From the NCBI GenBank assembly GCA_900757595.1, contig CAAEOL010000041.1, positions 1-64,000 of the forward strand: a DNA stretch of 64,000 bases. Reading direction: 5' to 3'. The stretch is from an uncultured Collinsella sp. Its GTDB lineage: Bacteria; Actinomycetota; Coriobacteriia; Coriobacteriales; Coriobacteriaceae. Shown here in pieces: positions 34,265 to 43,058 of this stretch (its first letter is position 1; each line of letters starts with the position of its first letter). The position numbers were made by a program, and so were the translations under genes. Under the pieces are notes generated by a model, which was not told where the DNA came from, did not search any database, and saw only the letters and a program-made list of their open reading frames with translations.

Positions 34265-37200
34265 ATGGTTTTCGATAAAGAGGCGGCGTTCGAGGAAGCG
34301 GTCATAACCGTGCTGAAGCAGCACGGCTGGGACGACGCGGGAGGTGTGCTTCGCTATCCCACCGAGCAGGACCTCATCGACAACTGGGCGAAGATTCTGT
34401 TCCAGAACAACGCCGACATAGACCGCCTGAACGGCTGCCCGCTCACCCAGGGCGAGATGGCGCAGGTCATCGAACAAATCGAAACGCTCAAGACCCCACT
34501 TGCACTCAACGGGTTCATCAACGGAAAGACCGTCGCCGTCACGCGCGACAACCCCGACGACGCGCTTCACCTGGGTAAGGAGGTGAGCCTGAAGATCTAT
34601 GATCGTCAGGAGATCGCAGCCGGCCAGAGTCGCTACCAGATAGCTCAGCAGCCGGTCTATCCTGCGAAGAGCAAGATCCTGAACGACCGCCGTGGAGACC
34701 TGTGCCTGCTCATCAACGGCATGCCGGTCATCCATATCGAGCTCAAGCGCAGCGGCATCCCCGTCAGCCAGGCCACTGGGCAGATTGAGAAATATGCCCA
34801 CGAGGGCGTGTTCACGGGGCTTTTCCGCCTGACGCAGATCTTCGTGGGGATGACCCCCGACGAGGCGCGCTATTTCGCCAACCCTGGCACGGGCGCGTTC
34901 AACCCGAACTTCTTCTTCCACTGGGAGGACTTCAACAACGAGCCCGTCTGCGCGGGCGATAAACCCGGAACCGACGAATGGAAACGCTTCACCTCCACGC
35001 TGCTTTCCATTCCAATGGCGCACCAGCTCATTGGCTTCTACACCGTGGCTGACAGCTCGGACGGCTGCCTGAAAGTCATGCGCAGCTACCAGTACTACGC
35101 AGCCTCCGCTATATCCGACAAGGTGCGCAGGTGCAAATGGGACGAGAGACCCAAGAGCAGCACCCCGGGGCGCCCCGGCGGTTACATATGGCATACCACC
35201 GGCTCCGGCAAGACCATGACGAGCTTTAAATCTGCCCAGCTCATAGCCGACTCGCACGACGCCGACAAGGTGATCTTTCTCATGGACCGCATCGAGCTGG
35301 GTACGCAGTCGCTCTCCGAGTACCGCGCGTTCGCAGACGACGCCGACGACGTGCAGGGGACCGAGAACACGCAGGTGTTGAAGTCGAAGCTCGCGAGCGA
35401 CGACCCCAAGAACCGCCTCATCGTGACCTCTATCCAGAAGATGAGCAACGTGAAGGCCGGCGAGGGCAGAATCACCCAGGCGGAACTCAACCGCCTGGCC
35501 TCCAAACGGATCGTGTTCGTCATCGACGAGTGTCACCGCTCCACCTTCGGCGAGATGCTCCAGGACATACGCCGCGCGTTCCCCAACGCGCTGTTCTTCG
35601 GCTTCACAGGTACGCCGATTCTCGACGAGAACCAGAAGAAGGGCTCCACCACCGCCATGGTGTTTGGCGAGTGTCTGCACCGTTACAGCATCGCAGACGG
35701 CATCCGCGACGGCAACGTCCTGGGCTTCGACCCATATATGGTGACGACCTTCGACGACCACGACGTGCGCGAAGCGGTCGCCCTAGAGCAAGCGAAAGCC
35801 GCAACAGTAGCCGAAGCCATCTTCGACGATCGAAAGAGCAAGGTCTTCTACTACTATATGGACTCGGCAAAGGTCCCCATGGGACCGATGGTCGACAGCG
35901 CTGGCAACCACATCAAGGGCATCGAGGATTTCCTCACCCGCGCCCAATACTGGCCCGGCACTCCGCACCACGAAAAGGTCGTAGAGGACATCCTGCGCCG
36001 TTTCCCGGTGCTCTCCCACGGCAACAAGTTCCATGCAATCTTGGCGACGAGCTCCATCCCGGAGGCGATCGACTATTACCGAGCCTTCAAGGAACGCGCC
36101 CCGCAGATGAAGGTGACCGCCCTTTTCGACCCGAGCATTGACAACAAAGCCGGCTCTACGGTGAAGGAAGATGCCCTGGTCGAGCTCATAGAAGACTACA
36201 ACAAGGCATACGGCCAGGAGTTCACCATCCCCACCTGGCCCGCCATGAAGAAGGACATCTCGGCGCGCCTGTCTCACAAGAAGCCCTACGTCAACGTCGA
36301 CTCCAACCGCGACTCTCGTATCGACCTGCTCATCGTAGTGGACCAGATGCTCACGGGCTTCGACTCCAAATGGCTCAACACGCTCTACCTCGACAAGGTC
36401 ATCGACTACGAGAGCATCATCCAGGCGTTCAGCCGCACGAATCGCCTGTTCGGCCCCGACAAGCCCTTCGGCACGATCCGCTATTACCGTCATCCCCACA
36501 CCATGAAGGGCTATATCGAAGCGGCAGTGAAGCTGTATTCGGGAGACCGACCGCTCGACATGTTTGTCCAGAAGCTGCCGGAGAATATCGCGTTGATGGA
36601 CGCGCGCCTTCAGGAGATACTCATGGTCTTCGAAGCAGCTGGCGTAGGAGACCTCTCCAAGCTCCCCGCATCGCAGGAAGCCAGGCGCAAGTTCGCTAAG
36701 GAGTTCGTTGAGCTCAGCGAGTTCCTCGAGGCCGCGAAGGTGCAGGGCTTCACATGGGAGCAGGACACCTACGAGTTTGAGGAGGAGCCGGAGGAAGGCG
36801 AGCCGAGGGGCAAGTCCTTCTTCGTGCAACCGGTCATCGACGAGCGGACCTATCTCATTCTCGTGCAGCGCTACAAGGAGTTGTTCGCAGGAGGGGGCGG
36901 GCCTGGCGACGCGCCCGAAGCGCCCTACGAGCTCGATGGTCATATAACCGAGATCGACACGGGGCTCATAGACAGCGACTACATGAACGCGAACTTCGAG
37001 AAGTGGCTGAAATGCCTTGAGCAGGACGACGAGGGTCTTGCCGCCGCGCGCGAGGAGCTCCACCGATCGTTCGCGTCCCTAAGCCAGGATGACCAACGCT
37101 TCGCCGAGCTGTTCCTTCACGATGTCGAGCGAGGGGACGTCGCCCTGGAAGACGGCAAGACGTTGAGGGATTACATCACGTCCTATGCCCGCAAGGCGAA

Positions 37201-37465
37201 AAACGCTCAAGTCGAGCGAATCGTCGAGGCGCTTGGCATAGACGGCGAGCTGCTTGACACCATGGCCGCGCTTGACCTGACGGAATCGAACATTAACGAG
37301 TTCGGGCGCTTCGACGATTTGAAGGACTCGGTGGACAAGACGCGCGCCAAGGCCTTCTTTGAGCAGAAGGAAGGCAAGACGCTTCCCCTGTTTAAGGTGA
37401 ACACCCGTGCGGCGGCGCTGTTGAAGAAGTTCATCCTGGAAGGCGGCTTCGACATCGACGAATGA
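34265..37465 (+). CDS. hsdR: Type I restriction enzyme, R subunit
   Basis: HsdR (1066 residues) translocates and cleaves unmodified DNA in complex with HsdM and HsdS. The nuclease site shows Asp about 143 and ELK about 158-160 (VIHIELKRSG). Helicase motif I is HTTGSGKTMTSF (about 308-319) and motif II is VIDECHRS (about 418-425, DECH box). A later SF2 region shows FSRTNR. Full length and intact. It is on the plus strand, opposite to hsdM, which is unusual. An in-frame start at 34217 is less likely because it lies on the promoter-like region. Confidence 0.92.
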   Translation: MVFDKEAAFEEAVITVLKQHGWDDAGGVLRYPTEQDLIDNWAKILFQNNADIDRLNGCPLTQGEMAQVIEQIETLKTPLALNGFINGKTVAVTRDNPDDALHLGKEVSLKIYDRQEIAAGQSRYQIAQQPVYPAKSKILNDRRGDLCLLINGMPVIHIELKRSGIPVSQATGQIEKYAHEGVFTGLFRLTQIFVGMTPDEARYFANPGTGAFNPNFFFHWEDFNNEPVCAGDKPGTDEWKRFTSTLLSIPMAHQLIGFYTVADSSDGCLKVMRSYQYYAASAISDKVRRCKWDERPKSSTPGRPGGYIWHTTGSGKTMTSFKSAQLIADSHDADKVIFLMDRIELGTQSLSEYRAFADDADDVQGTENTQVLKSKLASDDPKNRLIVTSIQKMSNVKAGEGRITQAELNRLASKRIVFVIDECHRSTFGEMLQDIRRAFPNALFFGFTGTPILDENQKKGSTTAMVFGECLHRYSIADGIRDGNVLGFDPYMVTTFDDHDVREAVALEQAKAATVAEAIFDDRKSKVFYYYMDSAKVPMGPMVDSAGNHIKGIEDFLTRAQYWPGTPHHEKVVEDILRRFPVLSHGNKFHAILATSSIPEAIDYYRAFKERAPQMKVTALFDPSIDNKAGSTVKEDALVELIEDYNKAYGQEFTIPTWPAMKKDISARLSHKKPYVNVDSNRDSRIDLLIVVDQMLTGFDSKWLNTLYLDKVIDYESIIQAFSRTNRLFGPDKPFGTIRYYRHPHTMKGYIEAAVKLYSGDRPLDMFVQKLPENIALMDARLQEILMVFEAAGVGDLSKLPASQEARRKFAKEFVELSEFLEAAKVQGFTWEQDTYEFEEEPEEGEPRGKSFFVQPVIDERTYLILVQRYKELFAGGGGPGDAPEAPYELDGHITEIDTGLIDSDYMNANFEKWLKCLEQDDEGLAAAREELHRSFASLSQDDQRFAELFLHDVERGDVALEDGKTLRDYITSYARKAKNAQVERIVEALGIDGELLDTMAALDLTESNINEFGRFDDLKDSVDKTRAKAFFEQKEGKTLPLFKVNTRAAALLKKFILEGGFDIDE

Positions 37466-38118
37466 GCGGCTTTTTTGAACAGGCGAAATCGAAAGTTTGT
37501 CTATCTGAGGGGACGCATGCGACCATGCGTCCCCTCGTTTCAACTTGGGAACAGCGTAAGTTAGGCGAGGCCGCCACTATTGTGGGCGGCGGCACGCCGA
37601 GCACAAATAACGATGCGTACTGGGATGGCGATATAGACTGGTATTCGCCCGCCGAATTGGGCGAGCAGGTGTACGCCGACAGAAGTGTTCGAAGGATAAC
37701 CCAGGCTGGTTACGATAGCTGCTCGGCAACATTGCTTCCAGCTGGTAAAACAATTCTCTTTACAAGTCGTGCGGGCATTGGCAATACAGCGATCCTTCGC
37801 AGGTCAGCATGTACAAACCAAGGCTTCCAGTCTTTAGTCGTGAACGATGATACCGATGTGTATTTCGTCTACTCCATGACCGATCGAATCAAGAAGTTCG
37901 CTGAACAAAAAGCTTCTGGATCAACCTTCCTAGAGATATCTGGAAAGGGTCTGGCGGCCGGAGAATTCGCCTTTCCTTCAAAGGATGAGCAGACTGCAAT
38001 AGGGTCCATGTTCAAGCAACTTGACCATCTCATCACCCTTCATCAGCGTGAGCCAACTCACATGATGAAAGAGGGTAAAAATGCCAATCGGTATCAATGG
38101 AGAATCGCTTTTCTGTGA
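37462..38118 (+). CDS. HsdS half-cassette, probably silent
   Basis: The reading frame encodes one target-recognition domain. From WEQRKLGEA (37549) to the conserved LITLHQRE it looks like a functional HsdS half, but the first ~28 residues are not HsdS-like and include the hairpin after hsdR. Its 5' edge is a 19-bp sequence (37544-37562) repeated inverted at 39488-39506 inside the hsdM-linked hsdS, in the same codon frame. Inversion would place this domain behind the expressed N-terminus. I read it as a storage cassette. It overlaps the integrase gene start. Confidence 0.75.
   Translation: MSGFFEQAKSKVCLSEGTHATMRPLVSTWEQRKLGEAATIVGGGTPSTNNDAYWDGDIDWYSPAELGEQVYADRSVRRITQAGYDSCSATLLPAGKTILFTSRAGIGNTAILRRSACTNQGFQSLVVNDDTDVYFVYSMTDRIKKFAEQKASGSTFLEISGKGLAAGEFAFPSKDEQTAIGSMFKQLDHLITLHQREPTHMMKEGKNANRYQWRIAFL
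37507..37536 (+). terminator. Terminator-like hairpin after hsdR
   Basis: GAGGGGACGCATG (37507-37519) pairs perfectly with CATGCGTCCCCTC (37524-37536). It stands between hsdR and the hsdS cassette. That suggests the plus-strand cassette is poorly or not transcribed from the hsdR promoter. Confidence 0.6.
37544..37562 (+). repeat. hsdS inversion repeat, outer left arm
   Basis: A 19-bp sequence identical in inverted orientation to 39488-39506. Both copies encode WEQRK in the same reading phase, so a crossover here would exchange target-recognition domains without breaking the frame. Confidence 0.85.
38029..38055 (+). repeat. hsdS inversion repeat, inner left arm
   Basis: A 27-bp sequence identical in inverted orientation to 39025-39051. 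It encodes LITLHQRE at the end of each HsdS half and flanks the integrase gene. Confidence 0.88.
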
Positions 38119-39007
38119 TTACTACTCGCAATGGATTAGCGTCTACAAAGAAGGAGCCATCCGTGAGGTCACCATGGGAAAGTACCGGCTCACGCAGTCT
38201 TGGCTTGCCAAGCTGATTCCAGACCTCAAGATAAAAGATCTCGACCGGACCTCGTACCAGCAGCTCATCAATGGTTACGCAGAACACCACGAGCGCCAGA
38301 CAACCATGGACTTCCACCATCAGCTTAAGGGGGCGATCCTTGATGCAGTTGACGAAGGGCTCATTCCCCGTGACCCTACGCGCAAGGCTATCATCAAAGG
38401 GAAACAGCCGCGGGCGAAAAAGATCAAGTATCTCAACCAGTTTGAGCTTCATGCCATGCTCGGCGACCTTGATTTATCAGGCGGGCCGAGTTGGGATTGG
38501 CTTATTCTGATAATCGCTAAAACGGGCCTGCGCTTCTCCGAGGCCCTTGGGCTTACTCCCGAAGACTTTGACTTCGCCCATCAAACGCTCTCGGTGAACA
38601 AGACCTGGGATTACAAGAACGGAGGCGGATTCGTCCCCACGAAAAACGCCTCATCGATGCGGAAGGTTCAACTCGACTGGCAACTCATCATGCAACTTTC
38701 TGGACTGCTCAAAGACCTTCCGCCGACCGAGCCCATATTTGTGAAGGGAAAGGTCTATAACTCGACGGCTAACGGCGTTTTGGCGCGCCACTGCAAAAAT
38801 GTTGGCGTGCCCACCATATCCGTCCATGGACTGCGGCATACGCACGCATCACTTCTACTGTTCGCCGGTGTCTCTATCGCCAGCGTATCCCGAAGGCTCG
38901 GGCATGCAAGCATGACCACCACCCAAGAAACCTATTTGCACGTCATCCAAGAGCTCGAGAACAAGGACATTGACATCGTCATGAGGGCTCTTTCGACTCT
39001 TATTTAA
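38081..39007 (+). CDS. Tyrosine recombinase, probable hsdS invertase
   Basis: The 308-residue integrase has an N-terminal SAM-like domain and a C-terminal catalytic domain with Arg in KTGLRFSEALGL, HGLRHTHASLL (HxxR), LGHASMTTT and the nucleophile Tyr in QETYLHV. It lies between two inverted HsdS halves and inside inverted repeats. This arrangement matches recombinases that shuffle hsdS in phase-variable type I systems. Its lower GC compared with neighbours suggests transfer. Its stop codon overlaps the stop of the convergent hsdS. Confidence 0.88.
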   Translation: MPIGINGESLFCDYYSQWISVYKEGAIREVTMGKYRLTQSWLAKLIPDLKIKDLDRTSYQQLINGYAEHHERQTTMDFHHQLKGAILDAVDEGLIPRDPTRKAIIKGKQPRAKKIKYLNQFELHAMLGDLDLSGGPSWDWLILIIAKTGLRFSEALGLTPEDFDFAHQTLSVNKTWDYKNGGGFVPTKNASSMRKVQLDWQLIMQLSGLLKDLPPTEPIFVKGKVYNSTANGVLARHCKNVGVPTISVHGLRHTHASLLLFAGVSIASVSRRLGHASMTTTQETYLHVIQELENKDIDIVMRALSTLI

Positions 39008-39558
39008 CCTGTACCAGCAAACCGTGGCTCACGCTGATGAAGGGTGATGAGGCTGTCGAGCTCGGCTAAGCTCTTCGCAATTGCTTTCTGCTCGGCGTAA
39101 TCGGCAGGCACGGCGAAGAACGATTGTGAAATCAGATTCCAATCTGCGCGAGGCATCTTAGATCCCGTAGATACATTTGCGAGCCTTTGGAAGCCATCTG
39201 TTTGAACCAACCGATACAAAAATGAACTGTCGCACTCTGTAGCCCTAAGGACCCAAAAATCACCTACGGCTACACCGTTGAACTGCGGGTATAGCCAATT
39301 CATCAAATAAGGACGAAGCTTCCCGTACAGAACATCTCGGGCGTAAAACTTAATTCCTGTTTTACCGCCTTCTTTGTCGTGCAAATTTTTGTTCAGCGTG
39401 CCATCGCCGGAAACGATGTCCTCGTATTCGACTTGAGGCAAATCGGAATCGCATGACTGAATGGAAACCCTATCGGTCAGATCGGAGAACTTACGCTGTT
39501 CCCAAGGGTCCGTAAAACCGGCAAAACGAATTTCGGGTACATTAGTCTTTTCCGTCAC
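39004..39558 (-). CDS. hsdS: HsdS specificity subunit, half length, expressed copy
   Basis: HsdS sets the DNA target of the type I methylase and nuclease. This product has 184 residues and one target-recognition domain (PEIRFAGFTDPWEQRK at the start, LDSLITLHQRE near the end), against about 400 residues and two domains in full-length HsdS. It stops nine residues after the 27-bp inverted repeat, as if cut there by the inversion module. The GTG at 39558 follows the hsdM stop by one base, with GGAGGTG upstream, so it is coupled to hsdM. Half-size HsdS could work as a dimer. Confidence 0.85.
   Translation of the reverse strand: MTEKTNVPEIRFAGFTDPWEQRKFSDLTDRVSIQSCDSDLPQVEYEDIVSGDGTLNKNLHDKEGGKTGIKFYARDVLYGKLRPYLMNWLYPQFNGVAVGDFWVLRATECDSSFLYRLVQTDGFQRLANVSTGSKMPRADWNLISQSFFAVPADYAEQKAIAKSLAELDSLITLHQREPRFAGTG
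39025..39051 (-). repeat. hsdS inversion repeat, inner right arm
   Basis: Inverted 27-bp copy of 38029-38055, inside the 3' end of the hsdM-linked hsdS. Confidence 0.88.
39488..39506 (-). repeat. hsdS inversion repeat, outer right arm
   Basis: Inverted 19-bp copy of 37544-37562, in the 5' part of the hsdM-linked hsdS. Confidence 0.85.
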
Positions 39559-39559
39559 G

Positions 39560-42121
39560 CTATTCACCTCCCAACAGTTTCCGCAGTTCAGCAATGCCCG
39601 CCATATCGAATTCATTGCCCGTGAGCTGGCCCAACATCGCTGCCAACTCGTTTTCCGCCTCATTAATCTGATTGCACACGTCCGAATAGGTTGTCGCGTA
39701 CTTTGCATTCAACGCCACAATCTTCGCAATGAAGTCGCCTATAACGGCATTGGGCAGTTCGAGCAAATCAGACTGCAGCGGCTCAATCCATTTCGCAGCC
39801 AGCAATTCGTCACACTGGACATCAGTCAAGCCCTCAATAACCTTTTTTGTCGTCTCTTCGAGCGCGACAAGCGCCTTTTTGCTTGCCTTTTTGAGGTCTT
39901 TCTCCTCATCGAGCAGAGTCTGAGCACGAACAAGCGCCATCTCAAAGTCGCCATTCGGATGCTTGCCGATGCTCTTCACGGCTTTCTTGAGGGATGCCGC
40001 CACAAGCATGCCGTCATCGTCAAAAACATCGCTCGAGCCTTTCTCCTCCTCATCAAGATTCTCAAGAATCTCGTCAAGCTCTTGAGATATTTCATTCAAA
40101 CGGGATTCGCGCGCGGTAATTTCCTTGACATCATCAGCGAGCAGCTGCTCTTGGACAAGCGCAAACGGCAAAATGCGGCCTGTCCAGCCATCCTGCACCT
40201 CAACGTCTTTGCCACTCTTCTTCTTAATCACCATATTTGGGTCGACTTTACGCACGGCTTCCCTGCCCTCGGCTTGAATAACCTCGAGGTCACCGGAAAT
40301 GCCCGTCCATGCATCATCAAGAGCCTGATAGGCATCGTATTCGTCAACAAGCGCGATACCGGAAAGGGCATCGTGAAGTTGCGCCGCAATATGCTCTTCT
40401 TCGGCCACGGCGTCGACCTGCGACGCACCGTCCACCAACCTCTTCTGCAGCTCAGCAGGCAGATGCGACAGTGCATCCCGATAGCCGCCCAGAAATGAGA
40501 CGACGTTGGCGTTGGTCTTTATCGTTGCCGCCACGTCGTTTGCCACAACCGCAAAACACGACCCGCCGCCATCGCCGTAAAGCTGGCCCTTCAGGCTCGG
40601 CCACACCTTCCAGTAGTGGTCGAGAGCGTCGACCTCGGCCTTCGGAACTCCCCCGAACATGGTGGCGTACACGTCCCAGCTTTCAGCAACTTCGGACGAA
40701 TCAACATAGCGCGGAATGTTGAGGTTGTAATCGTTGGCGCGTATCTCGTCGATGGTCACCAGGCGACTGAACTTGTCGATGGTCGCTTCAGTCGTGACTG
40801 CGTCCACGATGCGACGTATATCGCTCGCGCGCAGTTTGTTGTTTTTGCCTTCCTTCACAAAGTGCTTCGACGCATCCACGACCAGCACGTCGCTGCTCTC
40901 GCGCTGCTTACGGAGTACCATGACGATTGTCGGGATGCCGGTGCCGAAGAAAATGTTGGCGGGAAGCCCGATAATTGCCTGAATATGGCGGTTCTCCACC
41001 AGGTTCTTGCGGATGGTGCCCTCCTCGCCGCCGCGGAACAGCACGCCATGGGGCAGAACGATGCACATGATGCCGTCGGGGCGCAAGTGGTACAAATCAT
41101 GCAAGAGGAAGGCATAGTCGGCTTTGGATTTGGGGGCAACGCCGAACTTGAAGCGCGGATCGAGTTCTTTGTCTTCCGGATCCCAGTTTTGGGAGTAGGG
41201 CGGATTCGACACCACGGCATCGACGAACAGTGGATTGTAGGTCTCATCCTTGTTCTCGACCGTATCGAACCAAGGCCAATCGTCTTCGAGCGTATCGCCA
41301 TTGCGCGCCACGATGTTGTCGGGGAGTATTCCGCGCATGACCAGATTCATGCGCGTGAGGTTGTACGTGTTCTCCTTAAGCTCCTGCGCATAATACTTGA
41401 TGGAGTTTGGGTCGCCGTTGCGTCGCGCCACTGCCTTGCCGATATTGATAAGCAGCGAGCCCGATCCGCTCGTGGGGTCGTAGATGGTGATGTTCTCGCG
41501 TCCGACCAGGTGCCATGAGACAATCTCGCTCATGAGCATGGACACCTCGTGCGGCGTGTAGAACTCGCCGGCTTTCTTACCGGCGTTGGCGGCGAAGTTG
41601 CTGATGAGGTACTCGTAGATGAAGCCGAGCACGTCGTAGTCCTGGCGACCGTCCATCGGGATGTCCTTGATGAGGTAGATGAGATCGCGAGCGGCCTTGG
41701 ACTGGCTCCGCGCATCGGTGCCGAGTTTGGAGAGACCGGTCTGCAACGTGTCGAAGATGCCGTCGAAGACACGCTTGCGGGCGGGATCGATGTTGCGGCT
41801 AAAGGCAGAGAGGGCGTCGCGAACGTTCGAAATCTCGAAGTCGCCGTCTTTGGCGACCCAGGTGGAGAAGAGGTTCTCGTAGGCGATGAAGTAGCCGCAC
41901 TCGCCCTTGACGAACTCGACTGTTTCTTCGTCGTCTTCCACGAGGCTCGGCAAATCCTCCTCGGCGAAATCACGTGCCTTCAGGCGGGTGATTTCGGTCT
42001 CGGAGAGGAACTTATAGAAGATAAAGCCCAGGATGTAATCCTTGTATTCATTTGCCTCGATTTTCGAGCGCATCTTGTTGGCGGATTCCCATATCTTTGA
42101 TGCCAGTTGCTGCTTGTTCAT
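39560..42121 (-). CDS. hsdM: Type I modification methylase, M subunit (long form)
   Basis: HsdM transfers methyl groups to adenine N6. The N-terminal HsdM domain (about 1-150) is followed by the AdoMet site IYDPTSGSGSLLINIG (about 214-229) and the catalytic NPPYSQNWDP (about 303-312). At 853 residues it is much longer than the usual ~520. The C-terminal ~300 residues are charged and helical and are seen in a subset of type I M subunits. Its ATG directly follows the stop of the broken GIY-YIG gene. Transcribed on the minus strand with hsdS. Confidence 0.93.
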   Translation of the reverse strand: MNKQQLASKIWESANKMRSKIEANEYKDYILGFIFYKFLSETEITRLKARDFAEEDLPSLVEDDEETVEFVKGECGYFIAYENLFSTWVAKDGDFEISNVRDALSAFSRNIDPARKRVFDGIFDTLQTGLSKLGTDARSQSKAARDLIYLIKDIPMDGRQDYDVLGFIYEYLISNFAANAGKKAGEFYTPHEVSMLMSEIVSWHLVGRENITIYDPTSGSGSLLINIGKAVARRNGDPNSIKYYAQELKENTYNLTRMNLVMRGILPDNIVARNGDTLEDDWPWFDTVENKDETYNPLFVDAVVSNPPYSQNWDPEDKELDPRFKFGVAPKSKADYAFLLHDLYHLRPDGIMCIVLPHGVLFRGGEEGTIRKNLVENRHIQAIIGLPANIFFGTGIPTIVMVLRKQRESSDVLVVDASKHFVKEGKNNKLRASDIRRIVDAVTTEATIDKFSRLVTIDEIRANDYNLNIPRYVDSSEVAESWDVYATMFGGVPKAEVDALDHYWKVWPSLKGQLYGDGGGSCFAVVANDVAATIKTNANVVSFLGGYRDALSHLPAELQKRLVDGASQVDAVAEEEHIAAQLHDALSGIALVDEYDAYQALDDAWTGISGDLEVIQAEGREAVRKVDPNMVIKKKSGKDVEVQDGWTGRILPFALVQEQLLADDVKEITARESRLNEISQELDEILENLDEEEKGSSDVFDDDGMLVAASLKKAVKSIGKHPNGDFEMALVRAQTLLDEEKDLKKASKKALVALEETTKKVIEGLTDVQCDELLAAKWIEPLQSDLLELPNAVIGDFIAKIVALNAKYATTYSDVCNQINEAENELAAMLGQLTGNEFDMAGIAELRKLLGGE

Positions 42122-42522
42122 CTAGTTTTCCTCGCTTCTATAGACTTGGTTGAGCGTTTCTCCGTCGTCGCTTACCCATTCGGTCCAGCCGTTCTGGTTG
42201 CCGCCGAGCACGAACACCGCCGCGGCGCTGGGTGTCGGGAACTCGAGATCGTCGGCGAGCTCTGCGATACCGCCCGAATCGCCGAAGATCTCCCTGCGCG
42301 CGGCCGCGACGCCCGCGTTTTTCAGCAGTTGCCGTGGTCCTCGTCGAGCAGGTAGTAGATGCCGCGCTACGGGATGTTCGGTAGCGACTTCGCCTCGGCG
42401 AGGTCCTCCCTCGGAATGACGACGGTCACGAGCGACTCGCCGTCGATGCGACAGATGCGGATACGGTCCGGCTGCGCGTCTATGAGCTGGACGGTGAGAG
42501 TCTTGACCCGGATCATGCTCAT
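42122..42522 (-). pseudogene. GIY-YIG/DUF4357 protein, decayed
   Basis: The minus strand starts with ATG at 42522, overlapping the stop of the RHH gene (ATGA), and encodes about 52 residues ending SLPNIP before an in-frame stop. It then reads RGIYYLLDED and breaks. The last ~65 residues, in another frame, are DUF4357-like (ARREIFGDSGGIAELADDLEF, GNQNGWTEWV). Most of the nuclease domain is deleted. Intact relatives follow an RHH protein in the same way. Confidence 0.7.
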
Positions 42523-42731
42523 GTCCCTTTCTTCGCGAGCTCTTCGATCATGCAGGTGCGCACGAAGGCGGAGAAACTCATTCCTCGCAGCGCCGCCTCC
42601 TCCTTCGCTGCGTCGCGCAAGGTGTCGGGGATGCGTAGAGTCACGGAGACTTGATTACCGTTCACCAGGAAGCTCCTGATCTCGGTTTCGTCAGGGTTGC
42701 TCTTAATGAGTTCCTTGTAGTTATCAGGCAT
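42519..42731 (-). CDS. RHH/CopG-like antitoxin-type regulator
   Basis: This 70-residue protein has a ribbon-helix-helix C-terminal part: VSVTLRIPDTLRDAAKEEAALRGMSFSAFVRTCMIEEL. ATG at 42731 is preferred to the GTG at 42746 because GGGAG lies 5 bp before it. It is the first gene of a minus-strand operon with the decayed GIY-YIG gene, hsdM and hsdS. It may now repress the restriction-modification operon. Confidence 0.75.
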   Translation of the reverse strand: MPDNYKELIKSNPDETEIRSFLVNGNQVSVTLRIPDTLRDAAKEEAALRGMSFSAFVRTCMIEELAKKGT

Positions 42732-43058
42732 CTGTGCTCCCGTCACTCGAAATGCAATACAAATGCGTTTACAGCATTATAGCGTTGCGTCCTCTATGTA
42801 AAATTCGGTGATTGGTGAACATTTAATTCCAGGCGACAAGAACAAATGGGGGGCAAATACAAAATGAAGGCAACCGAGGCGAATCTGCCCCACCTTATGA
42901 GTGTGGCGAAGACTTACCTACATGAAAGCGGGTAAAAGTGGGGCTATCGTTGGCCGTTTGCCAGCGCTGTGGCAAGTTGTCGGTGCAATGCCTGGGGCAT
43001 TTGAGATAAGTCATAGTGCCACAACACGGTCGTGCTATGGCAGAAAGGCAGGTTTCGC
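42732..43058. promoter_or_regulatory. Divergent region between RHH operon and Mrr-like gene
   Basis: On the minus strand TATAAT (42781-42776) and TTTACA (42802-42797) form a promoter-like pair with a short 15-bp spacer, driving the RHH-hsdM-hsdS operon. The region is AT-richer than its surroundings. No clear plus-strand promoter is seen. AGGCAGG at 43048-43054 serves the Mrr-like gene. Confidence 0.5.
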
